The notes: generated from the sequence alone by a model not told the origin. A DNA stretch of 56,480 bases from an uncultured Methanobrevibacter sp. (GCF_947169325.1 NZ_CAMVPN010000006.1:1-56480), one strand, 5' to 3'. Shown: positions 35,285 through 44,954, numbered from the stretch's first letter. A program made the numbers and translations.

Positions 35285-36489
35285 AAATCAATTGACTGAT
35301 CTTTCTGTATCTGGTTGCCGTTCCATGCCTGCAGGCTGGTCCACTCTGCAAACGGTGCTGTCCAGAAAGGATCATCTTCAGGCAAACCCAATGTCAGGAA
35401 CACGGTACAGCACATGTAAAGGCTTCCGGTGTTAATGTCGCTTTCGGAAATGTCCATCTGTGAGCCCTGAAGACCTACAATCAGCCATCCTGCACTGTTG
35501 AAGTTCCTGTTGTCACCGAACTGCTTTCTCAAGATTCTTGTAAGTGCGCTTCTCACCTGGGCAGGGTTGATGTTTCTTGGAAGGGCCTTTAAAAGGGCGG
35601 CCTGTGCAAGCAAATGGAAAACTCCGCAGCGGTAGGCAAGGCAGCTTCCCAAAAGAGGATAGGTCGCTTCAGGTGAAATTGTCCTTTCGAGCTGTGAGGA
35701 CAATCTGGAAGACCTCATTAACTGGACGTCCAAAAATTCCCCTTCGTTGATTCCGTACTTTCTCATTACTTTGAGGATATCGTTGAGCATAGGATGAATC
35801 ACGATGCTGTTGAAGTATCCTGCAGTGAAGTCTTCACCGTCTGAGTAGATTCCGTCTCCAACATAGAATTCGTCACGGAATCTGCGAACTCCATAGCTTA
35901 AACGTTCCTTGTCGCATTCTCCGGTAAATTCCAGAAGGGCAGCTTCAATCATTGAAGTGAACAAAAGCCAGTGGTTTTCATAAGGAGCGATGTTTCTGGT
36001 ATTCTTGAGCTCCCTGATGATTCTTGCCTGGTCGTCCATCTGCAAGTTGAGCCAGATCTGGTTTTTGGCTCTGAGTAATCCTTGAGCAAATAGTGCAACG
36101 TCAACCAGGGACTGTTTAGGTTCCACAACAAAAATGTAATCGTTATTGTTCGGATTCACGGCATTTGAAATGGCTTTCAGGGTTAGTTTAATGTACTTTT
36201 CACGCAGGATTCCCTCTTCTGTGGAATCGGGTCCCAGTTCCATCCATGCTGAGATTCCGTTGAAGACACGTGCAAAGGCTTCAAGATATGAAAACTTCTG
36301 ATTTTCAAGGCTTGTTGATTCGTAAGGCATGTTTTTCCTTAATGTTCCTTTTGCAAGGTTTCCCAATACCGGAGTTGTGATTTTACGCATGATTGAAATC
36401 CAATACTCCCTGTCTTCAATTATATTTGGGGTTTCTTCTATAACTGGCTCTTCTTTTTTCTTTAATCTACTAAAAAATGAATTACTCAT
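35281..36489 (-). CDS. DUF2264 family protein
   Basis: 402 aa, DUF2264, a mostly alpha-helical (alpha/alpha toroid-like) family related to glycoside-degrading or lyase proteins, of unproven activity. Typical blocks are YLEAFARVFNGISAW near 90, NHWLLFTSMIEAALL near 185, YGDGIYSDG-like FYVGDGIYSDGEDF near 222, GCLAYRCGVFHLLAQAALL near 295, and a late GWLIVGLQG and TGSLYMC. No signal peptide. Start at MSNSFFSRL chosen because a TATA box lies one TATA-to-start distance upstream; seven more codons are possible. Substrate cannot be told. It is isolated between convergent amrS and divergent leuC. Confidence 0.8.
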   Translation of the reverse strand: MSNSFFSRLKKKEEPVIEETPNIIEDREYWISIMRKITTPVLGNLAKGTLRKNMPYESTSLENQKFSYLEAFARVFNGISAWMELGPDSTEEGILREKYIKLTLKAISNAVNPNNNDYIFVVEPKQSLVDVALFAQGLLRAKNQIWLNLQMDDQARIIRELKNTRNIAPYENHWLLFTSMIEAALLEFTGECDKERLSYGVRRFRDEFYVGDGIYSDGEDFTAGYFNSIVIHPMLNDILKVMRKYGINEGEFLDVQLMRSSRLSSQLERTISPEATYPLLGSCLAYRCGVFHLLAQAALLKALPRNINPAQVRSALTRILRKQFGDNRNFNSAGWLIVGLQGSQMDISESDINTGSLYMCCTVFLTLGLPEDDPFWTAPFAEWTSLQAWNGNQIQKDQSIDF

Positions 36490-36617
36490 GTAACATAATT
36501 TGTTATACATGATATATAAATTTTATAAATATCAAAAATGCCGATTTTTTTTAAAAATAACGAAATTATATATCTGATTAAATACATATAATTATCATTA
36601 TTATAGAGGTTGAAAAT

Positions 36618-37871
36618 ATGCCAACGATGTCAGAAAAAATTTTGGCCAGAGCAGCCGGAAAGGATGAAGTTGAAGCAGGCGACATTGTCATAGCCAACAT
36701 TGACGTGGCAATGGCTCACGATTTGACAGGACCGCTTTCAGTCGAATCGTTTGAAAAGATCGGAGCTTCCAAAGTATGGGACCCGTCAAAGATAGTCATC
36801 CCCTTCGACCATCAGGTGCCGGCCGATTCAATTGACTCTGCCATGAATCATATCGTCATGAGGAAATTTGTTGAGAGTCAGGCAATAGAAAACTTTTATG
36901 ATGTGAATGCGGGAGTCTGCCATCAGATACTTCCAGAACTTGGCCATGTGGTGCCTGGGGAAGTGATTGTGGGAGCCGATTCACATACATGCACTCACGG
37001 TGCCCTCGGGGCATTCTCCACAGGAATAGGTTCAACAGACATGGCAATGGTATTTGCCGAAGGCAACCTGTGGCTTAAGGTGCCTGAGACAAACAGATTC
37101 GAAATCACAGGTGATTTGAAGGACAACGTTTATGCAAAGGATGTCATTCTGCATATAATCGGCAAGATGGGCGCTGACGGCTCAACATACAAGGCATGCG
37201 AATTTGCAGGCCAGACCGTAAGCGACATGACCGTATCAGACAGGATGGTTCTCTGCAACATGGCTATAGAGATGGGCGGAAAAACCGGGCTTGTCGAACC
37301 GGACCAAAAGACAATAGAATACGTCGAAAGCCGCTCCAAAAAACCTTATAATATTTATAAAACTGATATGGACTCTCCGTCCCTTGAGGTCATAGACATT
37401 GATGTGGGAGATTTGGAGCCGCAGGTGGCATGTCCCCACAACGTCGACAACGTCAGGGCTGTAAGTGAGGTCGATGTTGAAATCGACCAGGTGTTCATTG
37501 GCTCATGCACAAACGGCAGGATTTCCGATTTGAGGGATGCCGCAAGGATACTTAAAGGCAATAGAATAGCCGAAGGCACAAGGATGCTCGTCATTCCGGC
37601 ATCAAAGGAGGTCTACTCAAAGGCACTTGATGAGGGACTCATCAGGATATTCGTCGATGCAGGAGCACTTGTTTCCGCTCCATGCTGCGGACCGTGCCTT
37701 GGAGGGCACACCGGAATCATAGGTCCCGGTGAGGTAAGCCTTTCGACTTCCAACAGAAACTTCAGGGGAAGACAGGGCTCACCTGACGGAGAGGTTTATC
37801 TGGCTTCAGCAGCAGTGGCTGCCGCCTCAGCTCTTGAAGGAAGAATCGTTGCACCGGAGGCAAAACCATGA
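36618..37871 (+). CDS. leuC: 3-isopropylmalate dehydratase large subunit
   Basis: 417 aa, aconitase-family [4Fe-4S] subunit that isomerises 2- to 3-isopropylmalate. Cluster cysteines are in SCTNG near residue 296 and CCGPC near 355. Also seen are [11 protein letters not shown] near 60, [23 protein letters not shown] near 115 and the end [11 protein letters not shown]. Methanogens carry close paralogues for homoaconitase (HacA); the N-terminal [20 protein letters not shown], the small subunit's loop and the adjacent leuB favour the leucine role, but some relaxed specificity is possible. GAGGTTGAAA precedes the ATG. Ends overlapping leuD by 4 bp. Confidence 0.87.
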   Translation: MPTMSEKILARAAGKDEVEAGDIVIANIDVAMAHDLTGPLSVESFEKIGASKVWDPSKIVIPFDHQVPADSIDSAMNHIVMRKFVESQAIENFYDVNAGVCHQILPELGHVVPGEVIVGADSHTCTHGALGAFSTGIGSTDMAMVFAEGNLWLKVPETNRFEITGDLKDNVYAKDVILHIIGKMGADGSTYKACEFAGQTVSDMTVSDRMVLCNMAIEMGGKTGLVEPDQKTIEYVESRSKKPYNIYKTDMDSPSLEVIDIDVGDLEPQVACPHNVDNVRAVSEVDVEIDQVFIGSCTNGRISDLRDAARILKGNRIAEGTRMLVIPASKEVYSKALDEGLIRIFVDAGALVSAPCCGPCLGGHTGIIGPGEVSLSTSNRNFRGRQGSPDGEVYLASAAVAAASALEGRIVAPEAKP

Positions 37872-38347
37872 AAGGAACCGCATGGAAATTCGGGGATGAC
37901 ATTGACACAGACATAATCGTTCCCGGAAGATATCTGATTTACACTGATGAGGAAAGACTCTCCCAGCACTGCATGGAAGGGCTTGATGCAGATTTCAGCA
38001 GCAAATGCAAAAAGGGAGACTTCATTGTGGCCGGAAAGAACTTCGGATGCGGATCATCCCGTGAACATGCTCCGATAGCCCTTAAGGGTGTGGGCGTTTC
38101 AGCGGTGATTGCAGAGTCATTTGCAAGGATATTCTACAGGAACGCCACAAACGTAGGCATACCTCTTCTTGAAGCTCCTGGAATCACAGGGCTTGTTGAA
38201 AACGAAGAGGAAATAGAAGTCGACATGGAAAAAGGAACAATAACAAATGAGAACGGCGAGTCAATAACATTCAAAAAATTGCCTTCGTTCATGATGGAAA
38301 TTCTAAATCAGGGTGGTTTGATTGAGTACCTCAAAAACAAAAGATAG
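37868..38347 (+). CDS. leuD: 3-isopropylmalate dehydratase small subunit
   Basis: 159-aa swivelling domain that closes over the LeuC active site. [20 protein letters not shown] near residue 9 holds the substrate-selecting loop: YLIY here resembles the hydrophobic YLxY of isopropylmalate isomerases more than the arginine-containing loop of methanogen homoaconitases. [17 protein letters not shown] near 56 is the other signature. The start overlaps leuC by 4 bp (ATGA) and its end overlaps leuB by 26 bp, so the three are tightly coupled. Confidence 0.87.
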   Translation: MKGTAWKFGDDIDTDIIVPGRYLIYTDEERLSQHCMEGLDADFSSKCKKGDFIVAGKNFGCGSSREHAPIALKGVGVSAVIAESFARIFYRNATNVGIPLLEAPGITGLVENEEEIEVDMEKGTITNENGESITFKKLPSFMMEILNQGGLIEYLKNKR

Positions 38348-39329
38348 ATATCAGATAGCTGTTGTGCCTGGAGACGGAATCGGGTGTGAAGTAATGGATG
38401 CTACACTCATGGTTCTAGACAGCTTAGGCATAGATTTCGATTACGTCTACGGTGAAGCGGGTGACGAATGCCTAGAAAGGACTGGAGTAGCCCTGCCTGA
38501 TGAGACCTTGGACATCATACGCAATGCTGATGCATGCCTGTTCGGTGCGGCAGGAGAGACTGCAGCCGACGTCATAGTCAAGATACGCCAGGAAATGAGG
38601 ATGTTTGCAAACCTTCGTCCCGTCAAATCGTATCCCAACACAAATTCTCTTTTTGAGAATATCGATTTCATGATTGTTCGTGAAAACACCGAAGGGATGT
38701 ACATTGCCGATGAGGAGCAATACACCGATGAAGGTGCAGTTGCAAGGCGTATCATAACAAGAAAGGCTGAAGAGCGCATAATCGACTATGCATTCAGATA
38801 TGCGGTTGAAAACAACAGAAGTAAAGTCACAGCCGTTCACAAGGCAAACGTATTGAAAAAAAGCGATGGGCTGTTCAAGGAAATTTTCTATGAAGTTGCA
38901 GAAAGGTACCCTGATATTGCAACCGAGGACTTTTATGTGGATGCCACCGCAATGTATCTCATCACACAGCCTGAAAGCTTTGAGGTCATCGTGACAACAA
39001 ACCTTTTCGGAGACATACTATCCGATGAAGGCGCAGGCCTTGTAGGAGGCCTTGGCGTGATTCCCTCAGCAAACATAGGCGAGGATGCGGCACTATTCGA
39101 ACCTGTACACGGTTCAGCCCCTGACATTGCAGGTGAGGGCATAGCCAATCCGATAGCAATGATGCTTTCGGCAATAATGATGCTCAGATACCTCAACGAA
39201 AACGAAGCCGCCGACAGATTCGAAGCGGCAATATTGAAGGTATTGAATGACGCTAATGTTTTAACCGGTGATTTGGGAGGCTCAGCTACAACAGTCGAGC
39301 TTGCCGAAGCGGTTAGAAATAACTTATGA
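38322..39329 (+). CDS. leuB: 3-isopropylmalate dehydrogenase
   Basis: NAD-dependent beta-decarboxylating dehydrogenase giving 2-oxoisocaproate. 335 aa with AVVPGDGIGCEVMDA near residue 13, GAAGETAADVIVKIR near 72, VRENTEGMY near 115, TAVHKANVLKKSDGLF near 165, NLFGDILSDEGAGLVGGLG near 227 and FEPVHGSAPDIAG near 262. Homoisocitrate dehydrogenase AksF is a close paralogue in methanogens; the operon with leuCD and the FGAAGETAADVIVK block favour LeuB. The start is TTG inside leuD with GGTGG as ribosome site. Confidence 0.88.
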   Translation: MSTSKTKDRYQIAVVPGDGIGCEVMDATLMVLDSLGIDFDYVYGEAGDECLERTGVALPDETLDIIRNADACLFGAAGETAADVIVKIRQEMRMFANLRPVKSYPNTNSLFENIDFMIVRENTEGMYIADEEQYTDEGAVARRIITRKAEERIIDYAFRYAVENNRSKVTAVHKANVLKKSDGLFKEIFYEVAERYPDIATEDFYVDATAMYLITQPESFEVIVTTNLFGDILSDEGAGLVGGLGVIPSANIGEDAALFEPVHGSAPDIAGEGIANPIAMMLSAIMMLRYLNENEAADRFEAAILKVLNDANVLTGDLGGSATTVELAEAVRNNL

Positions 39330-39352
39330 AAAAATTAAATGGAGTAACTAAT

Positions 39353-39457
39353 ATGAATTTCAAGAAATTGACCAGAATGCAAATGGCAGCACTCTTTATC
39401 ATATTCATTATGGTAGTAAGTGGGGTTGCAGGATTCTTATTGATAATATTTGGATAA
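39353..39457 (+). CDS. Small membrane protein (34 aa)
   Basis: Reads MNFKKLTRMQMAALFI, then a single hydrophobic helix (about residues 10-33) to FG and a stop. GGAG lies 8 bp before the ATG, and the gap to leuB is 23 bp and to ribH 16 bp, so the gene sits neatly in an operon-like string. The positive N-terminus suggests an N-in topology. No homologue can be named. A short single-helix protein with a good ribosome site between two biosynthetic genes is likely to be real, but translation is unproven. Confidence 0.6.
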   Translation: MNFKKLTRMQMAALFIIFIMVVSGVAGFLLIIFG

Positions 39458-39473
39458 ACTAGAGGTAGATAAA

Positions 39474-39890
39474 ATGGTAAAATATGAAATAGCAGCAGTA
39501 GTTGCTGAATTTAATTATGATATTACACAAATGATGTTGGAATTAGCTAAAGCAGAAGCTAAAAATAGAGATTGTGAAATTACAAAAGTGGTCGCAGTAC
39601 CAGGTGTATTCGACATGCCTCTTGTAATCAAAAAATTATTGCAGAAAGGCGAATACGACGCAATCATCACATTAGGCGCTGTAATTGAAGGCGCAACCGA
39701 CCACGACCAGATTGTAGCACAGCACGCTTCCCGTAAAATCGCTGATCTGGCACTTGAATACGACACTCCTGTAGCACTTGGAATCACAGGTCCAGGAATG
39801 ACCAGATTGGACGCTCACAGACGTGTCAAAAACGCAAAAAGTGCAGTTGAAGCAGCAATTAAAATGTGCGACAGACTAAAAGAAATCTAG
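39474..39890 (+). CDS. ribH: 6,7-dimethyl-8-ribityllumazine synthase
   Basis: Joins 5-amino-6-ribitylaminouracil and dihydroxybutanone phosphate (the RibB product) to make lumazine. 138 aa with AEFNYDITQMML near residue 10, VPGVFDMPLVIKKLL near 40, LGAVIEGATDHDQIVAQH near 68 (catalytic histidine) and GITGPGMT near 103. GAGG 8 bp before the ATG decides the start; an earlier in-frame codon 24 bp upstream lies inside the small membrane gene. It is unlinked from ribB and ribK in the same window and has no riboswitch. Confidence 0.94.
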   Translation: MVKYEIAAVVAEFNYDITQMMLELAKAEAKNRDCEITKVVAVPGVFDMPLVIKKLLQKGEYDAIITLGAVIEGATDHDQIVAQHASRKIADLALEYDTPVALGITGPGMTRLDAHRRVKNAKSAVEAAIKMCDRLKEI

Positions 39891-39897
39891 TGATTAG

Positions 39898-40836
39898 ATG
39901 GAAATATTAAAACCCGACGAACTAAAAGAAAAATTCCAAGATCCATGGATAGCGCCGTACAAGAAGGTTCTCACCATGGTGGACGGCGACAAGGTCGAAA
40001 TCGTCGAATACCATCCGTGCATTTCAGGATCCCATTGGCTTTTGAATCAGTACAGGAACAATTCAGAGCTTATTGATTCAGCCTACCGTGACGGAAACAA
40101 GCACGTCTACAAATGTCATGTCGGAAGCGCTCCTCTGGATTTGAAAGCCAGTTTCAATGCCGCAGGAATCGATGAAATCATCGTCGACGGCGATGAGGTA
40201 AAGGTGACCCATGCAGGCCTTGCAGGCGCTGGCGTTGGAGCGGGAATGTGCAGAGGAATGGGCGAAGGCGTAAAATATGTCGAGCTCATTCAAGTCGGAG
40301 GAGGCTCAAAGGCTGGAAAGGCAACCGTTGTCACACCTAAGCTTGAAAAGGTGGTTATAGGAGTCGACGATACCGACACCAAGGATGCCGGTGCTACATG
40401 GACAATGGCCCATAACCTGGGCGTTGAGCTTGCAGAAGAGGGCTTTGAATACCTGGACCACATCATAGTCCAGCTGTATCCACACAATCCTCACAAGACT
40501 CAAAACTGCGTTTCAATCGCTTTGACATTTGCGGTTGAAGAGGCTAAAAAGCAGGACTTGATTGACAGGGTAATTGAAATCCTCAAAAGGGACACCCTAT
40601 CCGACAAGACAGCCATAGCCATTCTTGAAGGTTTGGACATTCCTGAAAAATTGAGGGAATATTCCATTGCCACCAAATCCGGAATGATGGATGTCGAAAC
40701 TGCAGAAAGCGTTGCAGAAGAATTGGGAATTCCTCTGATTGCCGTAACAGGCGAGCAGGGAAAAGTTGGAGCTCTTGCAGCTTTAGGCCTTTACGATGAT
40801 GTCGAGGAAGCTGTAAAAGCGTATGATAAAAAATAA
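39898..40836 (+). CDS. Methanogenesis marker protein 11 (TiaS-related)
   Basis: 312 aa, matching the methanogen-only family TIGR03280. The motif VVIGVDDTDTKDAGATWTMAHNL near residue 148 is the DDTD phosphate-binding site shared with TiaS, the tRNA(Ile2) agmatidine synthetase, and the end EEAVKAYDKK is short. The family is universal in methanogens but has no published biochemical role that I know. GTGATTAG precedes the ATG. It ends just before a hairpin terminator, after ribH by 7 bp, so it probably shares the ribH transcript. Confidence 0.88.
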   Translation: MEILKPDELKEKFQDPWIAPYKKVLTMVDGDKVEIVEYHPCISGSHWLLNQYRNNSELIDSAYRDGNKHVYKCHVGSAPLDLKASFNAAGIDEIIVDGDEVKVTHAGLAGAGVGAGMCRGMGEGVKYVELIQVGGGSKAGKATVVTPKLEKVVIGVDDTDTKDAGATWTMAHNLGVELAEEGFEYLDHIIVQLYPHNPHKTQNCVSIALTFAVEEAKKQDLIDRVIEILKRDTLSDKTAIAILEGLDIPEKLREYSIATKSGMMDVETAESVAEELGIPLIAVTGEQGKVGALAALGLYDDVEEAVKAYDKK

Positions 40837-40860
40837 TCTAAGAATCTTCTTAGATTTTTT
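40835..40860 (+). terminator. Hairpin terminator between marker protein 11 and the glycosyltransferase gene
   Basis: Arms AATCTAAGA (40835-40843) and TCTTAGATT (40848-40856) with a 4-nt loop, then TTTTTT. It overlaps the stop and lies between two convergent genes, with further T-runs downstream on the plus strand. Confidence 0.7.
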
Positions 40861-40880
40861 ACTATTTTTTTTAAAACAAG

Positions 40881-42614
40881 TTAATCTTCATCATAATTTT
40901 CAATGTAGAAATTCAGGAAATTGCCCTGATCGGACCTTACGAACTGCTTGATTGAAGTGTTGTTCCTGTCTACAAAGTTTATCACGATTTCATGACCGTC
41001 ATATGTGAAGTTTGAATCGGAAAATGTCTTATCTTCATAGGAAACGGTTTTCACGACCTCATCATTGACGGTAATGTCATATGTTGAGTTGTCACGGAAT
41101 ATTCCATAGGAAGTCATGACTGAAACGTTGTCTATGAACACCTCGAAGTTACATGCGTCCCTGTCCCTTGAGGATACGCTGAACTTTTCGATTGCAGTCA
41201 TGTTCTCGCCTTCATAGTTGTGAAGTATGCCCACTCCTCCGAATATCTCCTTAAGGCGGCTGTTCTGTATAACTGCACCGGTTTCCAGTTTCAGTTCATT
41301 CTTGGCTTCAAGAGGCAGCCTTATCATGTCCTGGTCTCCCGGCCTTGTATCGTTGACAGTATAGATTTCGCCGTCTATCACCATCGTGTCGTTGGATTTT
41401 ATTCCAAGCGTCATCATGGCGTCAGATGGCATCCTTATCTGGTCGGATTCGTTTTCGATTGCAGTATCGATGGTGTACGGGCCTCTTGCCGAAATAGTGT
41501 TTTCCCTAGGGGAATCGTCGGCATAGATAATCAGGTTTCTTGAGTTAGGCTCGATTGAAAGCACTCCGTTTTCAAAGTGGGCCGCACCGATGAATGTTGA
41601 AATCATCAAAAGAAGAATGACTATTGAGATAATCATCGGGAAGTGAATCTTAACGAAGGACTTGATGAGGTTTCCCCTCGGCGTCTTTTTGAACATCACG
41701 ATTGACTGGACGATGACCTTTATGATGTAGTATATTGCAATGATGAGTCCGATGAGGCTTACAAGAACGCCCAGAATAAGGGGAACGAACTTGACAAAAA
41801 ATATTGTAAACAAACCTAAAATCACCAGAAGCAGACCTACGATTGACATTCTGATGTAATGTCCGATTTCATCAATCATTATGACCCTTCCGTACTTGTT
41901 TGCACGGTTTATGATTGTCCTTACAACCTCATTGGCCATCAGATGCAGGTCCTCCAGCGGTGACATGTCATGCTGGATTGCGCCGATGTCCACTTCCATT
42001 ATTGATATTCCCAGAACGTCAGCATCAATGACGATACCGACGTCCACACCGTAGTCGACTTCAAAATTAATTTTCTTTAATATTTCCTTACGTGCCGCAA
42101 ACTGACCGCTCAATGGCTGTTCGAATGATATTTCAGGGAAGAAAAAGTTTAAAAGCGGCTTTGCAGTGAGTTCAGTTACACGCCCGCTTTCACGGGCAAA
42201 TTTGGTTTTTGTAATTTCGGCCTTGCCCTCAAGGATAGGTCTGATCATGGCTTCCACCTTTTTGGATGTTAGGTTGTAGATGTCCGCATCGATGAATGCA
42301 ATTATGTCACATTCTGCTTCCTTAAAACCTGTATTGAGCGCTTCACCCTTACCCTTGTTGGTTTCGTGGTTGATTACGATTGCGCCGGCCTTTTTTGCTT
42401 CGGCTTCGGTATTGTCGGTTGACCCGTCATTTACAACGATGATTTCATCTACAAAGGACACCTTCTTGACCACTTCAACTACCTTTGAAACGGTTTCCTC
42501 TTCGTTGTATGCAGGGATGATGACTGAAACCTTCTGATACTTTTTAGGTTTTCCGGTTTTGATGCCTGCCAGTAGAAATGCTATAATGACAATAAACCAA
42601 TACAATGATTTCAC
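40881..42614 (-). CDS. Membrane glycosyltransferase (GT2) with extracytoplasmic C-terminal domain
   Basis: 577 aa. A short N-terminal helix is followed by a GT2 domain (about residues 28-250): VSVIIPAYNEEETV, VVNDGSTDNTE, and FIDADIYN (DXD-like) near 107. Two long hydrophobic segments near 260-320 and one near 340 anchor it, and about 215 residues follow outside, rich in NDT/NST sequons and a regular beta-like pattern (IYTVNDTRPGDQDMIRLPLEAKNEL). The outer domain is not recognised. It probably makes or attaches a surface glycan or polyisoprenyl sugar. GGTGA precedes the ATG. Confidence 0.8.
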   Translation of the reverse strand: MKSLYWFIVIIAFLLAGIKTGKPKKYQKVSVIIPAYNEEETVSKVVEVVKKVSFVDEIIVVNDGSTDNTEAEAKKAGAIVINHETNKGKGEALNTGFKEAECDIIAFIDADIYNLTSKKVEAMIRPILEGKAEITKTKFARESGRVTELTAKPLLNFFFPEISFEQPLSGQFAARKEILKKINFEVDYGVDVGIVIDADVLGISIMEVDIGAIQHDMSPLEDLHLMANEVVRTIINRANKYGRVIMIDEIGHYIRMSIVGLLLVILGLFTIFFVKFVPLILGVLVSLIGLIIAIYYIIKVIVQSIVMFKKTPRGNLIKSFVKIHFPMIISIVILLLMISTFIGAAHFENGVLSIEPNSRNLIIYADDSPRENTISARGPYTIDTAIENESDQIRMPSDAMMTLGIKSNDTMVIDGEIYTVNDTRPGDQDMIRLPLEAKNELKLETGAVIQNSRLKEIFGGVGILHNYEGENMTAIEKFSVSSRDRDACNFEVFIDNVSVMTSYGIFRDNSTYDITVNDEVVKTVSYEDKTFSDSNFTYDGHEIVINFVDRNNTSIKQFVRSDQGNFLNFYIENYDED

Positions 42615-42753
42615 CGAAATTATTTTAATTATTTATAAATTTGTTTGTTAAGTATTATATATATTATCGAATTTCAGGCCTTTTTTCCGATTAATGAAAA
42701 ATTTTAAATTATTTTGAATTCAATATGGTATTATAATTTTTAGGGCTGTATTT

Positions 42754-44901
42754 ATGATTGTAAAGACACTTGAAAAGGAATTGAATCTGGCCGACTGGCA
42801 GGTAAGAAAGGTAATTAAGCTGATTGATGATGGAAACACAATACCATTCATTGCACGTTACAGAAAGGACGTGACAGGCTCACTCAATGACGAGACATTA
42901 AGGAAATTTGATGAAAGGTTAAGGTACCTCAGAAACCTTGAGGAGAAAAAGGAAAAGGTAATCAAAAGAATCGAAGAGCTCGGAAAGCTGGACGATGGGC
43001 TTAAAAAGCAGATTATGGATGCAACTACCTTAGTTGAGCTTGAGGATTTATACAGGCCTTACAAGTCCAAAAAGCAGACAAGGGCAACCAAGGCCAAGCA
43101 GAAGGGTCTTGAGCCTTTAGCAGACATCATTTTGGCACAGGACATTAACGAAAGCGTTAAGAAGGTTGCCAGTAAATACGTCAACGAAGAGGTCAAAACC
43201 CCCGAAGAGGCAATCGAAGGAGCCAAGGACATCATTGCCGAAGTGGTTTCAGACAATTCCGGTTTCAGGGGAAAAATCAGGAAAAACACATTCTTTACGG
43301 GCCAGATTACAACAAAGGCCAAGGACACGGAACAGTCAACGGAATATGAGGTCTACTACAGTTACTCAGAAGACATAAAAAGGATTCCTCCCCACAGGAT
43401 TCTTGCAATCAACAGGGCAGAAAAGGAAGGTGTTATCAGGGCAAAGGTCGAATGCGACAGCGATGATGCGGTAAGCTACCTTAAAAGGCACATGCTCAAA
43501 AACAAATCAAGGATACCTGAAAAGATAGAATACAATCCCCATACCACTCCCGTCATTGTTGAGGCAATCGAGGATTCCTACAAAAGGCTTATTGCACCTG
43601 CTGTCGAGCGTGAAATCAGAAACTATCTTACGCAGAAGGCTGAGGAAAAGTCAATAGAGGTATTTGCCAAAAACCTAAATCAGCTTCTTATGGAATCTCC
43701 TCTTGTGGGAAAGACCATTTTAGGGTGGGATCCTGCATTCAGGACAGGCTGCAAGCTTGCAATCATTGACGAGACAGGAAAGGTCCTTGACACAGCCCTG
43801 ATTTATCCGACAGAACCTCAAAACAAAGTCTCACAATCTATCAAAACCGTCCGTGAGCTGATTGACAGGTACGACATCAATGTTATAGCAATAGGAAACG
43901 GAACCGCTTCAAGGGAATCCGAGGAAATCGTTGCAAAAATCATCAAGGGAACAAATGTGGAATACATCATCGTCAATGAGGCCGGAGCGTCAGTATATTC
44001 CGCTTCAAAACTGGCCGATGAGGAGTTTCCGGATTTCACAGAAGGTGAGAGAAGTGCGGTTTCAATTGCAAGAAGGCTTCAGGATCCGTTGGCCGAGCTT
44101 GTAAAGATAGATCCGAAATCCATAGGTGTCGGACAGTACCAGCATGACATGAACCAGAAGCAGCTTTCAGAGTCACTGGACGGCGTGGTGGAAAAGGTGG
44201 TAAACGAAGTCGGCGTTGATTTGAACACCGCTTCCTATAGTCTGCTCAACCATGTTTCTGGAATCGGAAAAACCACTGCCAAAAACATCATAGAATACAG
44301 GGATGAAAACGGAAGCTTCACCAATCGTCGGGAACTTTTAAACGTTAAGAAACTGGGAAAAAAGACATTCGAGCAGTGCGCAGGATTCGTCAAGATAGAC
44401 AATCCGGATTATCCTCTCGACAATACCACAATCCATCCGGAATCATACGCCGCAACAGATAAGCTATTGAAGAAGCTCAACTACACAGTCAACGACATAG
44501 GCTCCAACAGATTGAAACTTGACAACCTGGATTTGGAAGGGCTTTCCGGCGAATTGGATGTAGGTGTTGAAACCTTAAAGGACATCATCTCCGAACTTAA
44601 AAAGCCAGGCCGTGACCCAAGGGAAGACATGCCGAAACCAATCCTGAGGAAAAACGTGCTGTCAATTGAAGACCTTGAAGAGGGAATGATAATGCAGGGA
44701 ACAGTCAGAAACATCGTTGATTTCGGTGCATTTGTGGACATCGGAGTTCACCAGGACGGACTGGTCCATATATCACAGCTGGTTGAAAACAGATATGTGA
44801 AACACCCTCTAGACATCGTCAGCGTAGGTGAAATTGTGGATGTTAAAGTGCTGGATGTTGACCTGTCAAGAAACAGGATTCAGTTGTCAATGATAATTTA
44901 A
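42754..44901 (+). CDS. tex: Tex-like S1 RNA-binding protein
   Basis: 715 aa with the full Tex order: N-terminal Tex domain (NTIPFIARYRKDVTGSLND near residue 28), helical segment, YqgF/RNase H-like core (ILGWDPAFRTGCKLAIIDETGKVLDT near 323), helix-hairpin-helix (HVSGIGKTTAKNIIEYR near 503), and C-terminal S1 domain (GTVRNIVDFGAFVDIGVHQDGLVHISQL near 645-675). Tex is common in bacteria and patchy in archaea, so transfer from bacteria is plausible. It has its own spacing and TATA-like upstream DNA. It probably binds RNA in transcription or translation stress; the archaeal role is not established. Confidence 0.9.
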   Translation: MIVKTLEKELNLADWQVRKVIKLIDDGNTIPFIARYRKDVTGSLNDETLRKFDERLRYLRNLEEKKEKVIKRIEELGKLDDGLKKQIMDATTLVELEDLYRPYKSKKQTRATKAKQKGLEPLADIILAQDINESVKKVASKYVNEEVKTPEEAIEGAKDIIAEVVSDNSGFRGKIRKNTFFTGQITTKAKDTEQSTEYEVYYSYSEDIKRIPPHRILAINRAEKEGVIRAKVECDSDDAVSYLKRHMLKNKSRIPEKIEYNPHTTPVIVEAIEDSYKRLIAPAVEREIRNYLTQKAEEKSIEVFAKNLNQLLMESPLVGKTILGWDPAFRTGCKLAIIDETGKVLDTALIYPTEPQNKVSQSIKTVRELIDRYDINVIAIGNGTASRESEEIVAKIIKGTNVEYIIVNEAGASVYSASKLADEEFPDFTEGERSAVSIARRLQDPLAELVKIDPKSIGVGQYQHDMNQKQLSESLDGVVEKVVNEVGVDLNTASYSLLNHVSGIGKTTAKNIIEYRDENGSFTNRRELLNVKKLGKKTFEQCAGFVKIDNPDYPLDNTTIHPESYAATDKLLKKLNYTVNDIGSNRLKLDNLDLEGLSGELDVGVETLKDIISELKKPGRDPREDMPKPILRKNVLSIEDLEEGMIMQGTVRNIVDFGAFVDIGVHQDGLVHISQLVENRYVKHPLDIVSVGEIVDVKVLDVDLSRNRIQLSMII

Positions 44902-44954
44902 ATATTTAAAAATCTATATTATATAATGAATAATTTATTTTTAGAAGGGATTTA

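Noticed and set aside
36618-39329. Homoaconitase/homoisocitrate dehydrogenase (HacAB/AksF) instead of LeuCDB
   Set aside because: The YLIY loop of the small subunit, the LeuB-like N-terminal half of the dehydrogenase and the three-gene order favour leucine synthesis, though substrate overlap is possible.
42764-42775. GACACTTGAAAA at the start of tex
   Set aside because: Matches only the ACACTTGAAA part of the core and encodes the common sequence KTLEK; no extension.
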